Positions 45,413 to 55,061 of a DNA stretch of 64,000 bases are shown in pieces. Each line of letters starts with the position of its first letter. Within the stretch, counting starts at the first letter, position 1. The notes below the pieces were generated by a model, which searched no databases, was not told where the DNA came from, and worked only from the letters and a program-made list of their open reading frames with translations. A program made the translations under genes and the position numbers. This DNA is from Leptolyngbya sp. Cla-17. Lineage in GTDB: Bacteria > Cyanobacteriota > Cyanobacteriia > Leptolyngbyales > Leptolyngbyaceae. The stretch spans positions 2,763,994 to 2,827,993 of the forward strand of contig NZ_JAEVYN010000002.1 in NCBI RefSeq assembly GCF_016807185.1. Reading direction: 5' to 3'.

Positions 45413-46546
45413 TCAATCGCAAGACTGATGCTCCTCAACCCCCAAAAGCCATTTTGTCAGCGCGGTAGGCATTGCGTTGATCGCCAACACATGTTTCACT
45501 GCTCCCAAGGCGATCGCCTCTTTTGGCATACCAAACACGATGCTGCTCTGCTCATCTTGAGCAATGGTGATGCCGCCTGCCAGCGCAACATCCTGCATGC
45601 CACTGGCACCGTCTCGACCCATACCAGTCAGTAAAATGCCGATTAGCCGACTGCCATACTGTCGAGCCGCCGATCGCAGCATCACCGTTACAGACGGACA
45701 GTGACCATCCACCGAAGCCGATGCTGTGCAAAGAAACTGCCCCTGACGACCAAACTCTAGATGCGATCGTTCGGGTGCAAAGTAAATGACTCCGGGTAAG
45801 GGTATCGCTCCCGCCTGAGCGATTTTAATGGGCAGACGACATTCTGCTGCCAGCCAGTTGACCAATCCTTGTAAAAAGCCCTCGCTGATGTGTTGTACAC
45901 AAAAAACGGGCACCGCCAAGTTATCGGGCAATTGCGTGAGAAGGGTGTGAAGTGCCTGCGGTCCGCCTGTAGAAGCTCCAATGGCGATCGCCTTGATCGC
46001 AGGCGAAGGCGACTGAGAGAACACTATTGGTGTGTGGATGCCTTCCAGTGGTTTGCTTACTTGCTTTGTCGATGGTGTAAGAGAAGTTGATTCTTGCCTT
46101 GCAGCAGTTGTTTTTGGAGTGTAGCGTGTGAAAACTTTGACCCCAGCAAGCACTTTGATTTTGTTGATCAGCACGTGTCGAAACGACTCATAATCCTGGT
46201 CACTGTTGACTTTAAGTTTAGGAAAGATATCCACTGCGCCTGCTTCTAAAAGACGAAAAACATTATGTTCATTCTCCTTAGGATGCACCGATGTGCTGAT
46301 CACCAAAATGGGACGGGGAAACTGGCTCATTACCCGTTGCGTGAATTCCAGACCGTCCATCACGGGCATGTGGTAATCCACACAAATAACATCTGGTTGC
46401 AAGGCTGGTAGTCGCTCCAGCGCTTCCTGCCCATTGCAGGCTGTGCCAACAACTTCAATATCCGCAGCTGTCGCCAATAACCGCTTTAAAACCGTTAAGA
46501 CAACGAGAGAATCTTCAACTAACAAAACGCGGATAGGGTGAGTCAT
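45413..46546 (-). CDS. cheB: Chemotaxis response regulator methylesterase CheB
   Basis: The protein is 377 aa. An N-terminal receiver domain (phosphorylation site Asp57 in VICVDYHMPVMDG, plus SLVVLTVLKR) is joined by a Pro/Thr/Ser-rich linker (about residues 140-180) to a CheB methylesterase domain. The catalytic Ser is in IGASTGGPQAL, His in CVQHISEGF and Asp in LLTGMGRDGASGM. It removes methyl groups from MCP glutamates, opposing the CheR encoded upstream. It is the last gene of the operon, 54 nt after cheA. Confidence 0.94.
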   Translation of the reverse strand: MTHPIRVLLVEDSLVVLTVLKRLLATAADIEVVGTACNGQEALERLPALQPDVICVDYHMPVMDGLEFTQRVMSQFPRPILVISTSVHPKENEHNVFRLLEAGAVDIFPKLKVNSDQDYESFRHVLINKIKVLAGVKVFTRYTPKTTAARQESTSLTPSTKQVSKPLEGIHTPIVFSQSPSPAIKAIAIGASTGGPQALHTLLTQLPDNLAVPVFCVQHISEGFLQGLVNWLAAECRLPIKIAQAGAIPLPGVIYFAPERSHLEFGRQGQFLCTASASVDGHCPSVTVMLRSAARQYGSRLIGILLTGMGRDGASGMQDVALAGGITIAQDEQSSIVFGMPKEAIALGAVKHVLAINAMPTALTKWLLGVEEHQSCD

Positions 46547-46600
46547 GAGTCTTTGTTACTGCTGATTCATAGCGATTGATCGCTGTTTACAGATTATGGA

Positions 46601-48949
46601 TTACACCAATCGTTTCAAGGTTTCAATCAGCACCGTTTGATCAAAACTACCTTTCGGAATGTAGGCATTGGCACCCGCTTCGGCGCCTCGCCGTTTGTCT
46701 TCATCACTGGCTAAAGACGTGACAAGAATGATCGGTAATTCGCTGTATTCTCTGTGCTGTCGCACTTTGGTAGTCAGTGCTAACCCATCGAGATTGGGCA
46801 TCTGCACGTCAGACACGATCGCATCAAAGGTACGAGTCGGCAGCTTGCTCAATGCATCTAAGCCATCCACAGCCGTGACAATTTCATAGCCTGCACTTTC
46901 GAGAATACGTTTTTCCTGCGTCCGAATGGCGATTGAGTCTTCTACAAGCAGCACGACCTGTTTGATAGTGGTGGTTGGCACTGCACTGTGAGCAGGCGCG
47001 ACGCTGGTGCTCTTTTGCACAGACTTGATCAAATCCTGTGGGTTTAGCACCATACACACCTCGCCTGTACCCAAGATAGTGGCACCAAAAACGTTTCGTA
47101 CCCGTTGCAGCAATTTGCTTTGCGGTTTTAACACCACATCTTGCTCGTCTAAGAGTGCATCGATCAAAAGCCCCAATCGTTCTTCACCGATTTTAAGAAT
47201 GATGCAGGGGAAAGAGTGAGCAGGCGTAGATTGAGGCGGCGTGGAGGAAAAATGTTTGAGTTCCAGTAAATGGGCGAGTTTAACGATCGAAACAGGCTGC
47301 TGATCCAGCCGGATCGCGTTACGTCCCTCGATCGTAAAAATCTCATCTGGCTGTACAAGCAGCGAGGTTTCCACAAATTCAACCGGAATGGCATAGGTAA
47401 TGCCATCAACCACTACTAACAGCACATGAGCCGTTGCTAACGTTGTCCGCAACTGGATTTGAAAGGTAGAGCCAATATTATGATTTGACTCTACCTGAAT
47501 TGTCCCTTTGAGGCGATCGACATTGGTTTTCACAACGTCCAAGCCAACGCCACGCCCAGAGACTTCGGTAATGAGGGAACGGGTCGAAAAACCGGGTGCA
47601 AAGATCAGCGCTTGTATCTGGCGATCGCTCATCTTTGCCAGGTCTTCTGCACGGCAAATGCCCCGCTGCAAAGCGGTATGTTTGATGGTGTCAAGCATCA
47701 ACCCACGACCATCATCAGCCACTTCAATCACGATATTGGTGGCAGTTTGATAGCCGCGCAAGGCGATCGTTGCGGTGCGTGGTTTACCTAGATGTTCTCG
47801 TTCAGCAGGCGACTCAATGCCGTGGTCGATCGCGTTTCGCAGCAAATGCATTAATGGATCTTTCATTTCTTCGAGAATGCGTTTGTCGGCGCGGGTGTCT
47901 CCGCCTTCGATGACTAATTCAATTGCCTTGCCTTGTTGCCGTGCCAGGTCGCGCACCATGCGAGAGAACTGTTGAAACAGAGACGATAGCGGCAAAAGGC
48001 AGAGAGAGCGAATATCCTCTTCCAGGTCTGTGGCAACGCTTTCAAGACGAGAACTGTCTTCATAGGAAGCCTGTTGCAACTGCTTGAGCATCTGCCCGAC
48101 CTGCTCCAGTCGCTGTTGATGGCGCTGGTAGTAGCTCTGGGTTTGAGTAAACTGCCTGCTGCCTGCACCCCGCTCCAGATCTCGAAAGGCTGTACGGTGG
48201 TTAAACGTATCGCGGCTCCAGTCTTCCCATACGCTCAGCAAGGCTTCAATATCAACCAGGCGACGATTGATCCGAGTTTTAGTCACGGTTAACTCACCTG
48301 CCTGCGTCATCAGCGTGTCGAGTTTTGCCGTTTCTACCCGAATGGTATCAATGCGGTAGGTGGGTAGGTGAGGCTGTGGGAGGGCGGGAGCATAGGCAGG
48401 AGAAGAAAACTGATAAGGTATCGCTTCCAAGTTCTGTGCCAATGTGTCCCTGTGCCCGTTAGATCCGTTGATGGTTGCCGCGTCTACTGCCGTTTCCAGC
48501 TCTATTGCTCCTGTGGGTTCTTCTGCGTTTTTGCCATTACTCCCATTTTCGATCGCCTGCTCTTGTTCTTTAGGCGCACCCATCAGATATGCCATGACCG
48601 ACAGCAGGTTGACACCTGCCGCTGTTCCCGTTACGGCTTCCTGTACAAGTTGACGGATAGCATCTAAACCGTGACAAAGGCGATCGCTCAATTCTGCAGA
48701 AAATGGTGTGTCTCCCCGCTTCACAGTGCCTAAAAGGTCTTCAAACTGATGTGCCAGGGTGCCAACCTCTTTGATGCCCAACATATTGGCATCACCCTTA
48801 AGGGAGTGAATTTCTCGCAGCAGATTTTCAAGCGTGGCGCTATCATCGGGATATTTTTCAAGATGCAGTAGATTGGCTTCGATCTGCTGCAAATGCTCTT
48901 CGCCGGTGACTTTAAAGACTTCCCGAAGCTCATCATCGTCAATAAACAT
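46601..48949 (-). CDS. cheA: Hybrid chemotaxis histidine kinase CheA-receiver
   Basis: The 782-aa protein has an Hpt domain (phospho-His48 in REIHSLKGDANMLG), then a dimerisation segment (about 200-320). The ATPase has N box HLLRNAIDHGIESP, G1 VEVADDGRGL and G2 GRGVGLDVVKTNV. A CheW-like domain (LATAHVLLVVVDGITYAIPV) is followed by a C-terminal receiver with DAIVSDVQMPNLDG. The fused receiver is common in cyanobacterial and type IV pilus systems, where it may act as phosphate sink. The P2 domain is not obvious. It starts 14 nt after an MCP gene. Confidence 0.94.
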   Translation of the reverse strand: MFIDDDELREVFKVTGEEHLQQIEANLLHLEKYPDDSATLENLLREIHSLKGDANMLGIKEVGTLAHQFEDLLGTVKRGDTPFSAELSDRLCHGLDAIRQLVQEAVTGTAAGVNLLSVMAYLMGAPKEQEQAIENGSNGKNAEEPTGAIELETAVDAATINGSNGHRDTLAQNLEAIPYQFSSPAYAPALPQPHLPTYRIDTIRVETAKLDTLMTQAGELTVTKTRINRRLVDIEALLSVWEDWSRDTFNHRTAFRDLERGAGSRQFTQTQSYYQRHQQRLEQVGQMLKQLQQASYEDSSRLESVATDLEEDIRSLCLLPLSSLFQQFSRMVRDLARQQGKAIELVIEGGDTRADKRILEEMKDPLMHLLRNAIDHGIESPAEREHLGKPRTATIALRGYQTATNIVIEVADDGRGLMLDTIKHTALQRGICRAEDLAKMSDRQIQALIFAPGFSTRSLITEVSGRGVGLDVVKTNVDRLKGTIQVESNHNIGSTFQIQLRTTLATAHVLLVVVDGITYAIPVEFVETSLLVQPDEIFTIEGRNAIRLDQQPVSIVKLAHLLELKHFSSTPPQSTPAHSFPCIILKIGEERLGLLIDALLDEQDVVLKPQSKLLQRVRNVFGATILGTGEVCMVLNPQDLIKSVQKSTSVAPAHSAVPTTTIKQVVLLVEDSIAIRTQEKRILESAGYEIVTAVDGLDALSKLPTRTFDAIVSDVQMPNLDGLALTTKVRQHREYSELPIILVTSLASDEDKRRGAEAGANAYIPKGSFDQTVLIETLKRLV

Positions 48950-48963
48950 AGATTGAAACTTCC

Positions 48964-50382
48964 TTAAACGATCGCCTTTAGATTCAATGCAGCATCATTC
49001 AATTTCTGCGTGCCAACTTTGGTTTGAGTAATGCCTAATGCTGTTTGGACGGCTCCTTGATTGAGAGCATTCATGGCTTCACCCACCTGTTGAATGGCGA
49101 GCGCCTGTTGTTTAGCCGTTAACGAAATTTGCTGGCTGGTCAAGGAAATGTTATTGACTGCCGAAACGATCGTCTCCACCATTTTGCTACCCTCATCCGT
49201 CACCATCACGGTCGAATTTGTAGCATTTTTAATATCAACAACGAGTACGTTAATCCGCTCTGCCGACTTCTTACTTTGGTCAGCTAGTTTGCGAATTTCA
49301 GCAGCAACAACACCAAAGCCTTTGCCATGTTCACCTGCTCTCACTGCTTCGACAGCGGCATTGAGAGCCAGCATATTGGTCTGATTTGCCAGATCGCTCA
49401 CCAACGTTGAGATGATGCCAATCTGACCCGTTTGTTCACTTAAGCGCAGCATTTGTTCAGCAATATCGCCCACTTTCTGACGCAAACTGGAACCACTACT
49501 TAGATTGTCTTGACCTTTACCATCCACCAGGATCATGATCTGCTGGGCACTTACTGCTGCGGTTTCTGCCTGTTCAGTAGACTGGCGGGATGAGGCTCCC
49601 AGTTCATCCATAGTGGTGGTGGTTTGGCTCACGGCTGCTGTTTGCTCTTGGGCAGTGTGCTCTTGTTGAGCAACAGTGGCAGCAATTTCTGTTGAAGAGC
49701 TAACAATCGTACTGGCTACTTGACTTAGCGGTCGTACAACTTTGTTTGTAATGAACAGCAGCAACAATCCTCCCAAGCTAATTACTACCAGAGTAGTACT
49801 GATTGAAACCCACGTTGAAAATTGTTCAATTCGCTTTGCTTCTTCCCCACGCTCCGTTAAAAGTTGATCCTCCACATTGCTCATTTCATCAACCTTGCTA
49901 CGGATGTCATCCATGTATTTCTTGCCTTTTTCTGAGAGCACTAACTCTCGCAACTCTCTCTCCTGTCCTTTTCTTTTCAAGACAATGGTCTGGGCTAATT
50001 CATCCTGCTTGAGCTGAGATAGCTCTTCCACTTGATTCAATCGTTGAATTTGCTGAGGATTATCACTGATCAGCTTTTTTAACTCTAAAAAATGAGTTTT
50101 TAGACTTTCTTTTGACTGCTTATAGGGTTCCAGAAAACTCTCTTTATTGGTAAAAATAAATCCTCTTTGTCCAGTTTCTGCATCAGCAAGGTCTTTTTCT
50201 AATGCCTTTAAGTTTGCTTTGACTTCATGGGTATGCGTTACCCAGCCAATAGATTCCACTAAGCCATTCATGCTAATTTTAGAAACAGCACCAATGCCAA
50301 TTATCATGACGATAATTGTTCCAAAACCAGCTTGGGTAGCCTTGTTAAGTTTAAGGCTGCGTCTCATTTGTTGGGTGTTCAT
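48964..50382 (-). CDS. Methyl-accepting chemotaxis protein with CHASE3-type sensor (MCP 1)
   Basis: The 472-aa protein has membrane helices at about residues 19-36 and 196-214 flanking an extracytoplasmic CHASE3-like helical bundle (DAETGQRGFIFTNKESFLEP). The signalling hairpin is QTNMLALNAAVEAVRAGEHG and GFGVVAAEIRKLADQSKKSA. No HAMP domain is apparent between helix 2 and the methylation helices. The last roughly 250 residues are nearly identical to the two neighbouring MCPs. It ends TQKLNDAALNLKAIV and has no CheR-docking pentapeptide. It lies 14 nt upstream of cheA. Confidence 0.92.
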   Translation of the reverse strand: MNTQQMRRSLKLNKATQAGFGTIIVMIIGIGAVSKISMNGLVESIGWVTHTHEVKANLKALEKDLADAETGQRGFIFTNKESFLEPYKQSKESLKTHFLELKKLISDNPQQIQRLNQVEELSQLKQDELAQTIVLKRKGQERELRELVLSEKGKKYMDDIRSKVDEMSNVEDQLLTERGEEAKRIEQFSTWVSISTTLVVISLGGLLLLFITNKVVRPLSQVASTIVSSSTEIAATVAQQEHTAQEQTAAVSQTTTTMDELGASSRQSTEQAETAAVSAQQIMILVDGKGQDNLSSGSSLRQKVGDIAEQMLRLSEQTGQIGIISTLVSDLANQTNMLALNAAVEAVRAGEHGKGFGVVAAEIRKLADQSKKSAERINVLVVDIKNATNSTVMVTDEGSKMVETIVSAVNNISLTSQQISLTAKQQALAIQQVGEAMNALNQGAVQTALGITQTKVGTQKLNDAALNLKAIV

Positions 50383-50544
50383 AGTTGTTATTCCTGGAAA
50401 TTGGATTTGCCAGCATTGATGAAGAGAGTGAACCGTTTGGCATAATTAAAGCAACCTAGATCGAATGAGTTGTAGATCGATGAATTAGGAGCCATGCTGC
50501 ATAGACACCAAGATGATTTCATCTTTATCTTGAGTTAAAGTGCC

Positions 50545-52005
50545 CTAAACGATCGCCTTTAGATTCAACGCAGCATCATTCAGTTTTTGTGTGCCAACTT
50601 TGGTTTGAGTAATGCCTGCTGCTGTTTGTAGAGCGTTCTGATTGAGCGCATTCATGGCGTTACCCACCTGTTGAATGGCGATCGCCTGCTGTTTGGCCGT
50701 CAACGAAATTTGCTGACTGGTCAGAGCAATATCGTTCACTGCCGTGACGATCGTCTCCACCGTTTTGCTACCCTCATCCGTCACCATCACAGTCGAGTTC
50801 GTAGCATTTTTGATGTCAACAACCAGCGCGTTGATGCGTTCCGCCGACTTCTTGCTTTGGTCAGCCAGTTTGCGAATTTCAGCCGCAACAACGCCAAAGC
50901 CTTTGCCATGTTCGCCCGCTCTCACTGCTTCAACAGCGGCATTGAGTGCCAACATATTGGTCTGATTCGCCAGGTCACTCACTAATGTCGAGATAATGCC
51001 AATCTGCCCCGTTTGCTCACTTAGGTGCAGAATTTGCTCAGTGATCTGCCCCACCTTCTCACGCAAGCTAGACCCATTGCTGCCGCTGTAACCTGTTTGT
51101 ACCATGTGCCCATCAACGAGGGTTAGCACCTGCTTCGCACCATTGGCAGCGGTTTCTGCTTGTTCTGCTGATTGCCGCGAGGACGCACTCAGTTCATCCA
51201 TCGTGGTCGTGGTTTGATTGACAGAGACAGCCTGTTGTGACGCGATACGCTCTTGTTGCTCAACCGTGACTGCAATTTCTGTAGACGAGGTCACAATGGC
51301 ATTGACGATCGACGCAATTTTGGCTCCTAGTGGTTTAGCAATAGTTTTGCTGAAGTAGATACCAAAGATGATTGCTGTCGTGGGACCAACAATCATGCCG
51401 AAGACAACCCAAAAAGAAATGCGCGAGACATCCTGAACCGCTAGAGTTTGAGCGTTTGTGGCGATATCACCGTTGAGGTCCACAAGCTGGCGCAACTTAG
51501 CTTCTGCCGTAGTAAAAGCAACACGCACATGACTATATGAGAAATTGTTGAGCGTGCTCAGTTCTTTAGTAGAAAGCCCACCAACTTGAGCAGTTTGGTA
51601 CAGCAGCAGAAACTCTTTGTGGTCTTGCTTCCATTCTTCCCAAGCCGATTGAAATTCTTTATAAAGCTCAGACTCTTCTTGTGTCTGAGGAGTGGTTTCA
51701 TATTCTTTAAAGCCTTCATCAATTCGTTGCCAAGCCCGACTGATTCGAGTCAACTCACGGCTTTTATCATCCTGACTCACAATTGGATTTGCCACCGCCC
51801 GTTCCGCAGATTGAATTTGGGTGTGCCCTTCGTCTATTTTCGACAAGGCACGAATGCTTGGTACACTGTCTTTGCTCAGTAGATGGATGTGCTGGCTCAA
51901 TTGAGAACTACCATTCCACCCTACAAGGGCTACACCTAGAACAATGGAACCCATAAACATAAACGAACCGATTAACCGATTCTGAAGAGTCATGCTCTTA
52001 AACAT
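50545..52005 (-). CDS. Methyl-accepting chemotaxis protein, 4HB-type sensor (MCP 2)
   Basis: The frame is open from 52116, but the ATG at 52005 (MFKSMTLQNRLIGSF) has a GGAG ribosome site about 8 nt upstream, giving 486 aa. The first helix is near residues 10-30. A four-helix-bundle sensor region follows (SIRALSKIDEGHTQIQSAER, SRAWQRIDEGFKEYE), then a second helix (FWVVFGMIVGPTTAIIFGIY) and the signalling domain. The signalling half matches MCP 3 almost residue for residue. The 313-nt gap upstream (52006-52318) contains no gene and may hold an internal promoter. Confidence 0.91.
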   Translation of the reverse strand: MFKSMTLQNRLIGSFMFMGSIVLGVALVGWNGSSQLSQHIHLLSKDSVPSIRALSKIDEGHTQIQSAERAVANPIVSQDDKSRELTRISRAWQRIDEGFKEYETTPQTQEESELYKEFQSAWEEWKQDHKEFLLLYQTAQVGGLSTKELSTLNNFSYSHVRVAFTTAEAKLRQLVDLNGDIATNAQTLAVQDVSRISFWVVFGMIVGPTTAIIFGIYFSKTIAKPLGAKIASIVNAIVTSSTEIAVTVEQQERIASQQAVSVNQTTTTMDELSASSRQSAEQAETAANGAKQVLTLVDGHMVQTGYSGSNGSSLREKVGQITEQILHLSEQTGQIGIISTLVSDLANQTNMLALNAAVEAVRAGEHGKGFGVVAAEIRKLADQSKKSAERINALVVDIKNATNSTVMVTDEGSKTVETIVTAVNDIALTSQQISLTAKQQAIAIQQVGNAMNALNQNALQTAAGITQTKVGTQKLNDAALNLKAIV

Positions 52006-52318
52006 AGGTCTTATCTCCATCATTAGCTCGGCAATTATTACAATCTTTCCCAAACACTTCCTTGTCTCCCAATACTGGAGCAAGAAAGAAGAAAACTTAT
52101 TAATACCCTGGTGCAAAATCTGAGCAAAGACACAAGCATTTTGGGTAATAGTTTGCTTAATTGAATTTGCAAGTTCAGATGACGGAGCGAAACGGTTGCC
52201 GCGATCAAAAAGCGTAGACTGTAAAGAGTCGGCTATAAACTGTAAAACGATGACGTGTAAGCCACGTTGAATGAGCGCTGAGGCGATACTGCATTCATTG
52301 CCTGGAGGCGAAAATGCT

Positions 52319-53746
52319 TTAAACGATCGCCTTTAGATTCAGCGCAGCCTCGTTCAGTTTTTGCGTGCCGACCTTGGTTTGATTAATGCCTAATGCTGTT
52401 TGCACTGCGCTTTGATTGAGGGCATTCATCGCGTCACCGACTTGTTGAATGGCGATCGCTTGCTGTTTGGCAGTCAACGAAATTTGTTGACTGGTCAACG
52501 CAATCTCATTCACCGCCGTGACGATCGTCTCCACCGTTTTGCTGCCTTCATCTGTCACCATCACGGTCGAATTTGTAGCATTTTTAATATCAACAACCAG
52601 CGCATTAATGCGCTCCGCCGATTTTTTGCTTTGGTCAGCCAGTTTGCGAATTTCAGCGGCAACAACGCCAAAACCTTTCCCATGTTCGCCCGCTCTCACC
52701 GCTTCAACGGCAGCATTGAGTGCCAGCATATTAGTCTGATTTGCCAGATCGCTTACCAGAGTCGAGATGATGCCAATTTGACCCGTTTGCTCACTCAAGT
52801 GCAGAATTTGATCGGTGATCTGCCCCACCTTCTCACGCAAACTTGAACCATTGCTGCCGCTGTAACCCGCTTGTAATGTATGTCCATCAACCAGGCTCAA
52901 CACTTGTTTAGCGCCATTTGCAGCGGTTTCTGCTTGCTCTGCCGATTGCCGCGAGGAAGCACTCAGCTCATCCATCGTCGTCGTCGTTTGGTTAACTGCT
53001 GCCGCCTGTTGCGTGGTAGTTCGTTCGTGTTGCTCCACCGTAACCGCAATTTCAGTCGAAGAGGTGCTAATGGCATTCACTGCCTGCGTAATCGTACGAG
53101 CCACGCTAGAGGAAATCACAAGTGCGATGCAAGTTGCAAGAATGATTAAGAGAATCGAACCAAGGATCAGAGCCGTTAATAAAGTATTCATTGCTGCTCT
53201 GGCTTGATCGGTCTCCTTAACCAATAGCTTTTGTTCAACCTCTTCCATAGCCAGAGTGACCTCATCAATTTCCTTTACAACCTTAGGAAGCTGACTGTTC
53301 TTAAACAGAGCGATCGCTTCTGCTTTTTTCCCTTGACGAATCAACCGAATCATAAAATCGGAACCTTTAGTCTCATCATTACCCTGGTCATAAATGATGC
53401 TCAGTTCCAGTACGCGCTTCAGGCGTTCTTTTTGTTCTGGTAAAACAATCAGTGGTTCAGTCTCTTTAGCAAGCGCTCGCACTGTTTTCAGGCTATCTGC
53501 ATACTCTTGAAGAAACTCTGGCTTTTCAGCAGCCAAATAGCCTCGGAAACTACGCACCATTACATTGGCACCGACGTCAATGGCATAAAAATTTGAAATT
53601 ACCGTTTGAACTCGCGCGACATCTTGAAATGTCTGTGAAACCTGGCTGGCAGTGGAATAAACCAGACCAGAAATGCCTAGAAAAATGACTGTAGGGATGG
53701 CATACCCGATCAGCATTTTGCTTTTTAGTTTGAGATTAGCAAACAT
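52319..53746 (-). CDS. Methyl-accepting chemotaxis protein, 4HB-type sensor (MCP 3)
   Basis: A TTG precedes the ATG at 53746. The ATG has AAAGGAG about 7 nt upstream and gives 475 aa. Helix 1 (MLIGYAIPTVIFLGISGLVY), a helical periplasmic sensor (VQTVISNFYAIDVGANVMVR, RSFRGYLAAEKPEFLQEYAD) and helix 2 (TALILGSILLIILATCIAL) precede the conserved signalling domain. The ligand is unknown. It is the first MCP of the operon, 45 nt after cheW. Confidence 0.92.
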   Translation of the reverse strand: MFANLKLKSKMLIGYAIPTVIFLGISGLVYSTASQVSQTFQDVARVQTVISNFYAIDVGANVMVRSFRGYLAAEKPEFLQEYADSLKTVRALAKETEPLIVLPEQKERLKRVLELSIIYDQGNDETKGSDFMIRLIRQGKKAEAIALFKNSQLPKVVKEIDEVTLAMEEVEQKLLVKETDQARAAMNTLLTALILGSILLIILATCIALVISSSVARTITQAVNAISTSSTEIAVTVEQHERTTTQQAAAVNQTTTTMDELSASSRQSAEQAETAANGAKQVLSLVDGHTLQAGYSGSNGSSLREKVGQITDQILHLSEQTGQIGIISTLVSDLANQTNMLALNAAVEAVRAGEHGKGFGVVAAEIRKLADQSKKSAERINALVVDIKNATNSTVMVTDEGSKTVETIVTAVNEIALTSQQISLTAKQQAIAIQQVGDAMNALNQSAVQTALGINQTKVGTQKLNEAALNLKAIV

Positions 53747-53791
53747 CAATAGACTCCTTTATTCTGTAGACTTTGTTCTGTGGTCTTTGTT

Positions 53792-54817
53792 CTATGCGTG
53801 TTCATTTACAACCAGTTCTCCCTGAGTCAGAAGCCTGGGTAAATCTAAAAGGGTCATCATTTTATTAGCGTAGGCAGCCATGCCGTTTGAGTAAGTTTGA
53901 CTCTCCACTCGTGCAGCAGCAGGTAGTGGCTGAATGGTGGATGGATGAATGTAAATGACATCCAAAACTTCATCAACTGTGATACCAGCAATGATGTCTT
54001 CAACCATGACTACGATCGCCTTCTTAGTATCTGCCTGAGCAGTGTTGAGAATATGATGCAGCGATAATAAGGTGATAATTTCACCGCGCAGGTTCAGATT
54101 GCCAATGATGTAATCGGGACAGCAAGGAATGGGAGTAACGTGGCTGACATCCGTGAACTCGCGCATGACGGTTGTCTCAATCCCAAAATATTCCTCCCCG
54201 ATTTTTAACACTGCAAACGACAATAACCCTGCCAGCTCTTGAGTCTCCGATCGCTGGCTCAAACTACGAGCGCGATCGTGCAAGATGATCTGCTCTTCTG
54301 GGGAAACGTGCGAACCAGTGGTTGGCGTAGCGCGAGCGACCTGCTGCAACGAAGCTGATGCACCATTCTCGACTAAAGTCGTCGGTAGTGTTAATGACTG
54401 AAACAGACTTTCAACTCGGAGCAATGTAATGAGGTCGTCATCAATTCTGGCAATACCTGAGATGAATGGTGCTACATCTTTGGTTGCTTCGTAAGTAATT
54501 TCTGTACTAATGCAAGCCCAATCAATCGTTTTCACATCATGCACTTGATGGACGATCATGCCTATCAATGCATCTTGATGTTCGAGAAAGATAATGCGAT
54601 CGCTCAACTGGTAGGCACTGGGTTGATATCCAAAATGCAAATCCAGATCCATGATCGGCACAATGCGTTCGCGCAGGTTAATGATGCCCACAATGTCTAC
54701 TGTTGCTGAAACCAAAGGCATGAGTTCGGGCAAAAGCACAATCTCTCGTACGTGTAGGGTCTCTACGCCGTACATCAAGCCATGCAAGCTAAATAATAAA
54801 TAGGACTGATTCTCCAT
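53792..54817 (-). CDS. cheW: CheW-type coupling protein with two CheW domains
   Basis: The ATG at 54817 (MENQSYLLFSLHGLMYGVE) has CTGGAG upstream. The open frame extends to 54838. The 341-aa protein has an N-terminal CheW domain (VREIVLLPELMPL, VDIVGIINLRERIVPIMDLD) and a second one (LLSFAVLKIGEEYFGIETTV, IIGNLNLRGEIITLLSLH). It links MCPs to CheA. The two domains could bridge two receptor or kinase units in the array. The 244-nt gap to cheR upstream holds no gene. Confidence 0.92.
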   Translation of the reverse strand: MENQSYLLFSLHGLMYGVETLHVREIVLLPELMPLVSATVDIVGIINLRERIVPIMDLDLHFGYQPSAYQLSDRIIFLEHQDALIGMIVHQVHDVKTIDWACISTEITYEATKDVAPFISGIARIDDDLITLLRVESLFQSLTLPTTLVENGASASLQQVARATPTTGSHVSPEEQIILHDRARSLSQRSETQELAGLLSFAVLKIGEEYFGIETTVMREFTDVSHVTPIPCCPDYIIGNLNLRGEIITLLSLHHILNTAQADTKKAIVVMVEDIIAGITVDEVLDVIYIHPSTIQPLPAAARVESQTYSNGMAAYANKMMTLLDLPRLLTQGELVVNEHA

Positions 54818-55061
54818 CCCAACTCCAGTTGAACGCAATACCGGAAAGTTGCGTTCAGCAGTTGAGTGAAAGGAACCCTTAGTTGCCCAGCCTGAAAACT
54901 CAGCGCTTTGCTTAAGCTATTATTCGCTATGTCCCTGACTCTAAAAAACTGCTTTTAGCGTTAATTCCTGACGCTAGTGTTCCCGCAGAGGCGACGCTTA
55001 TCCGTTGTCAACTCAGCGTTTGCTTACAAATCGTTACTCCCTGAGATAGAGATAGTTGAGT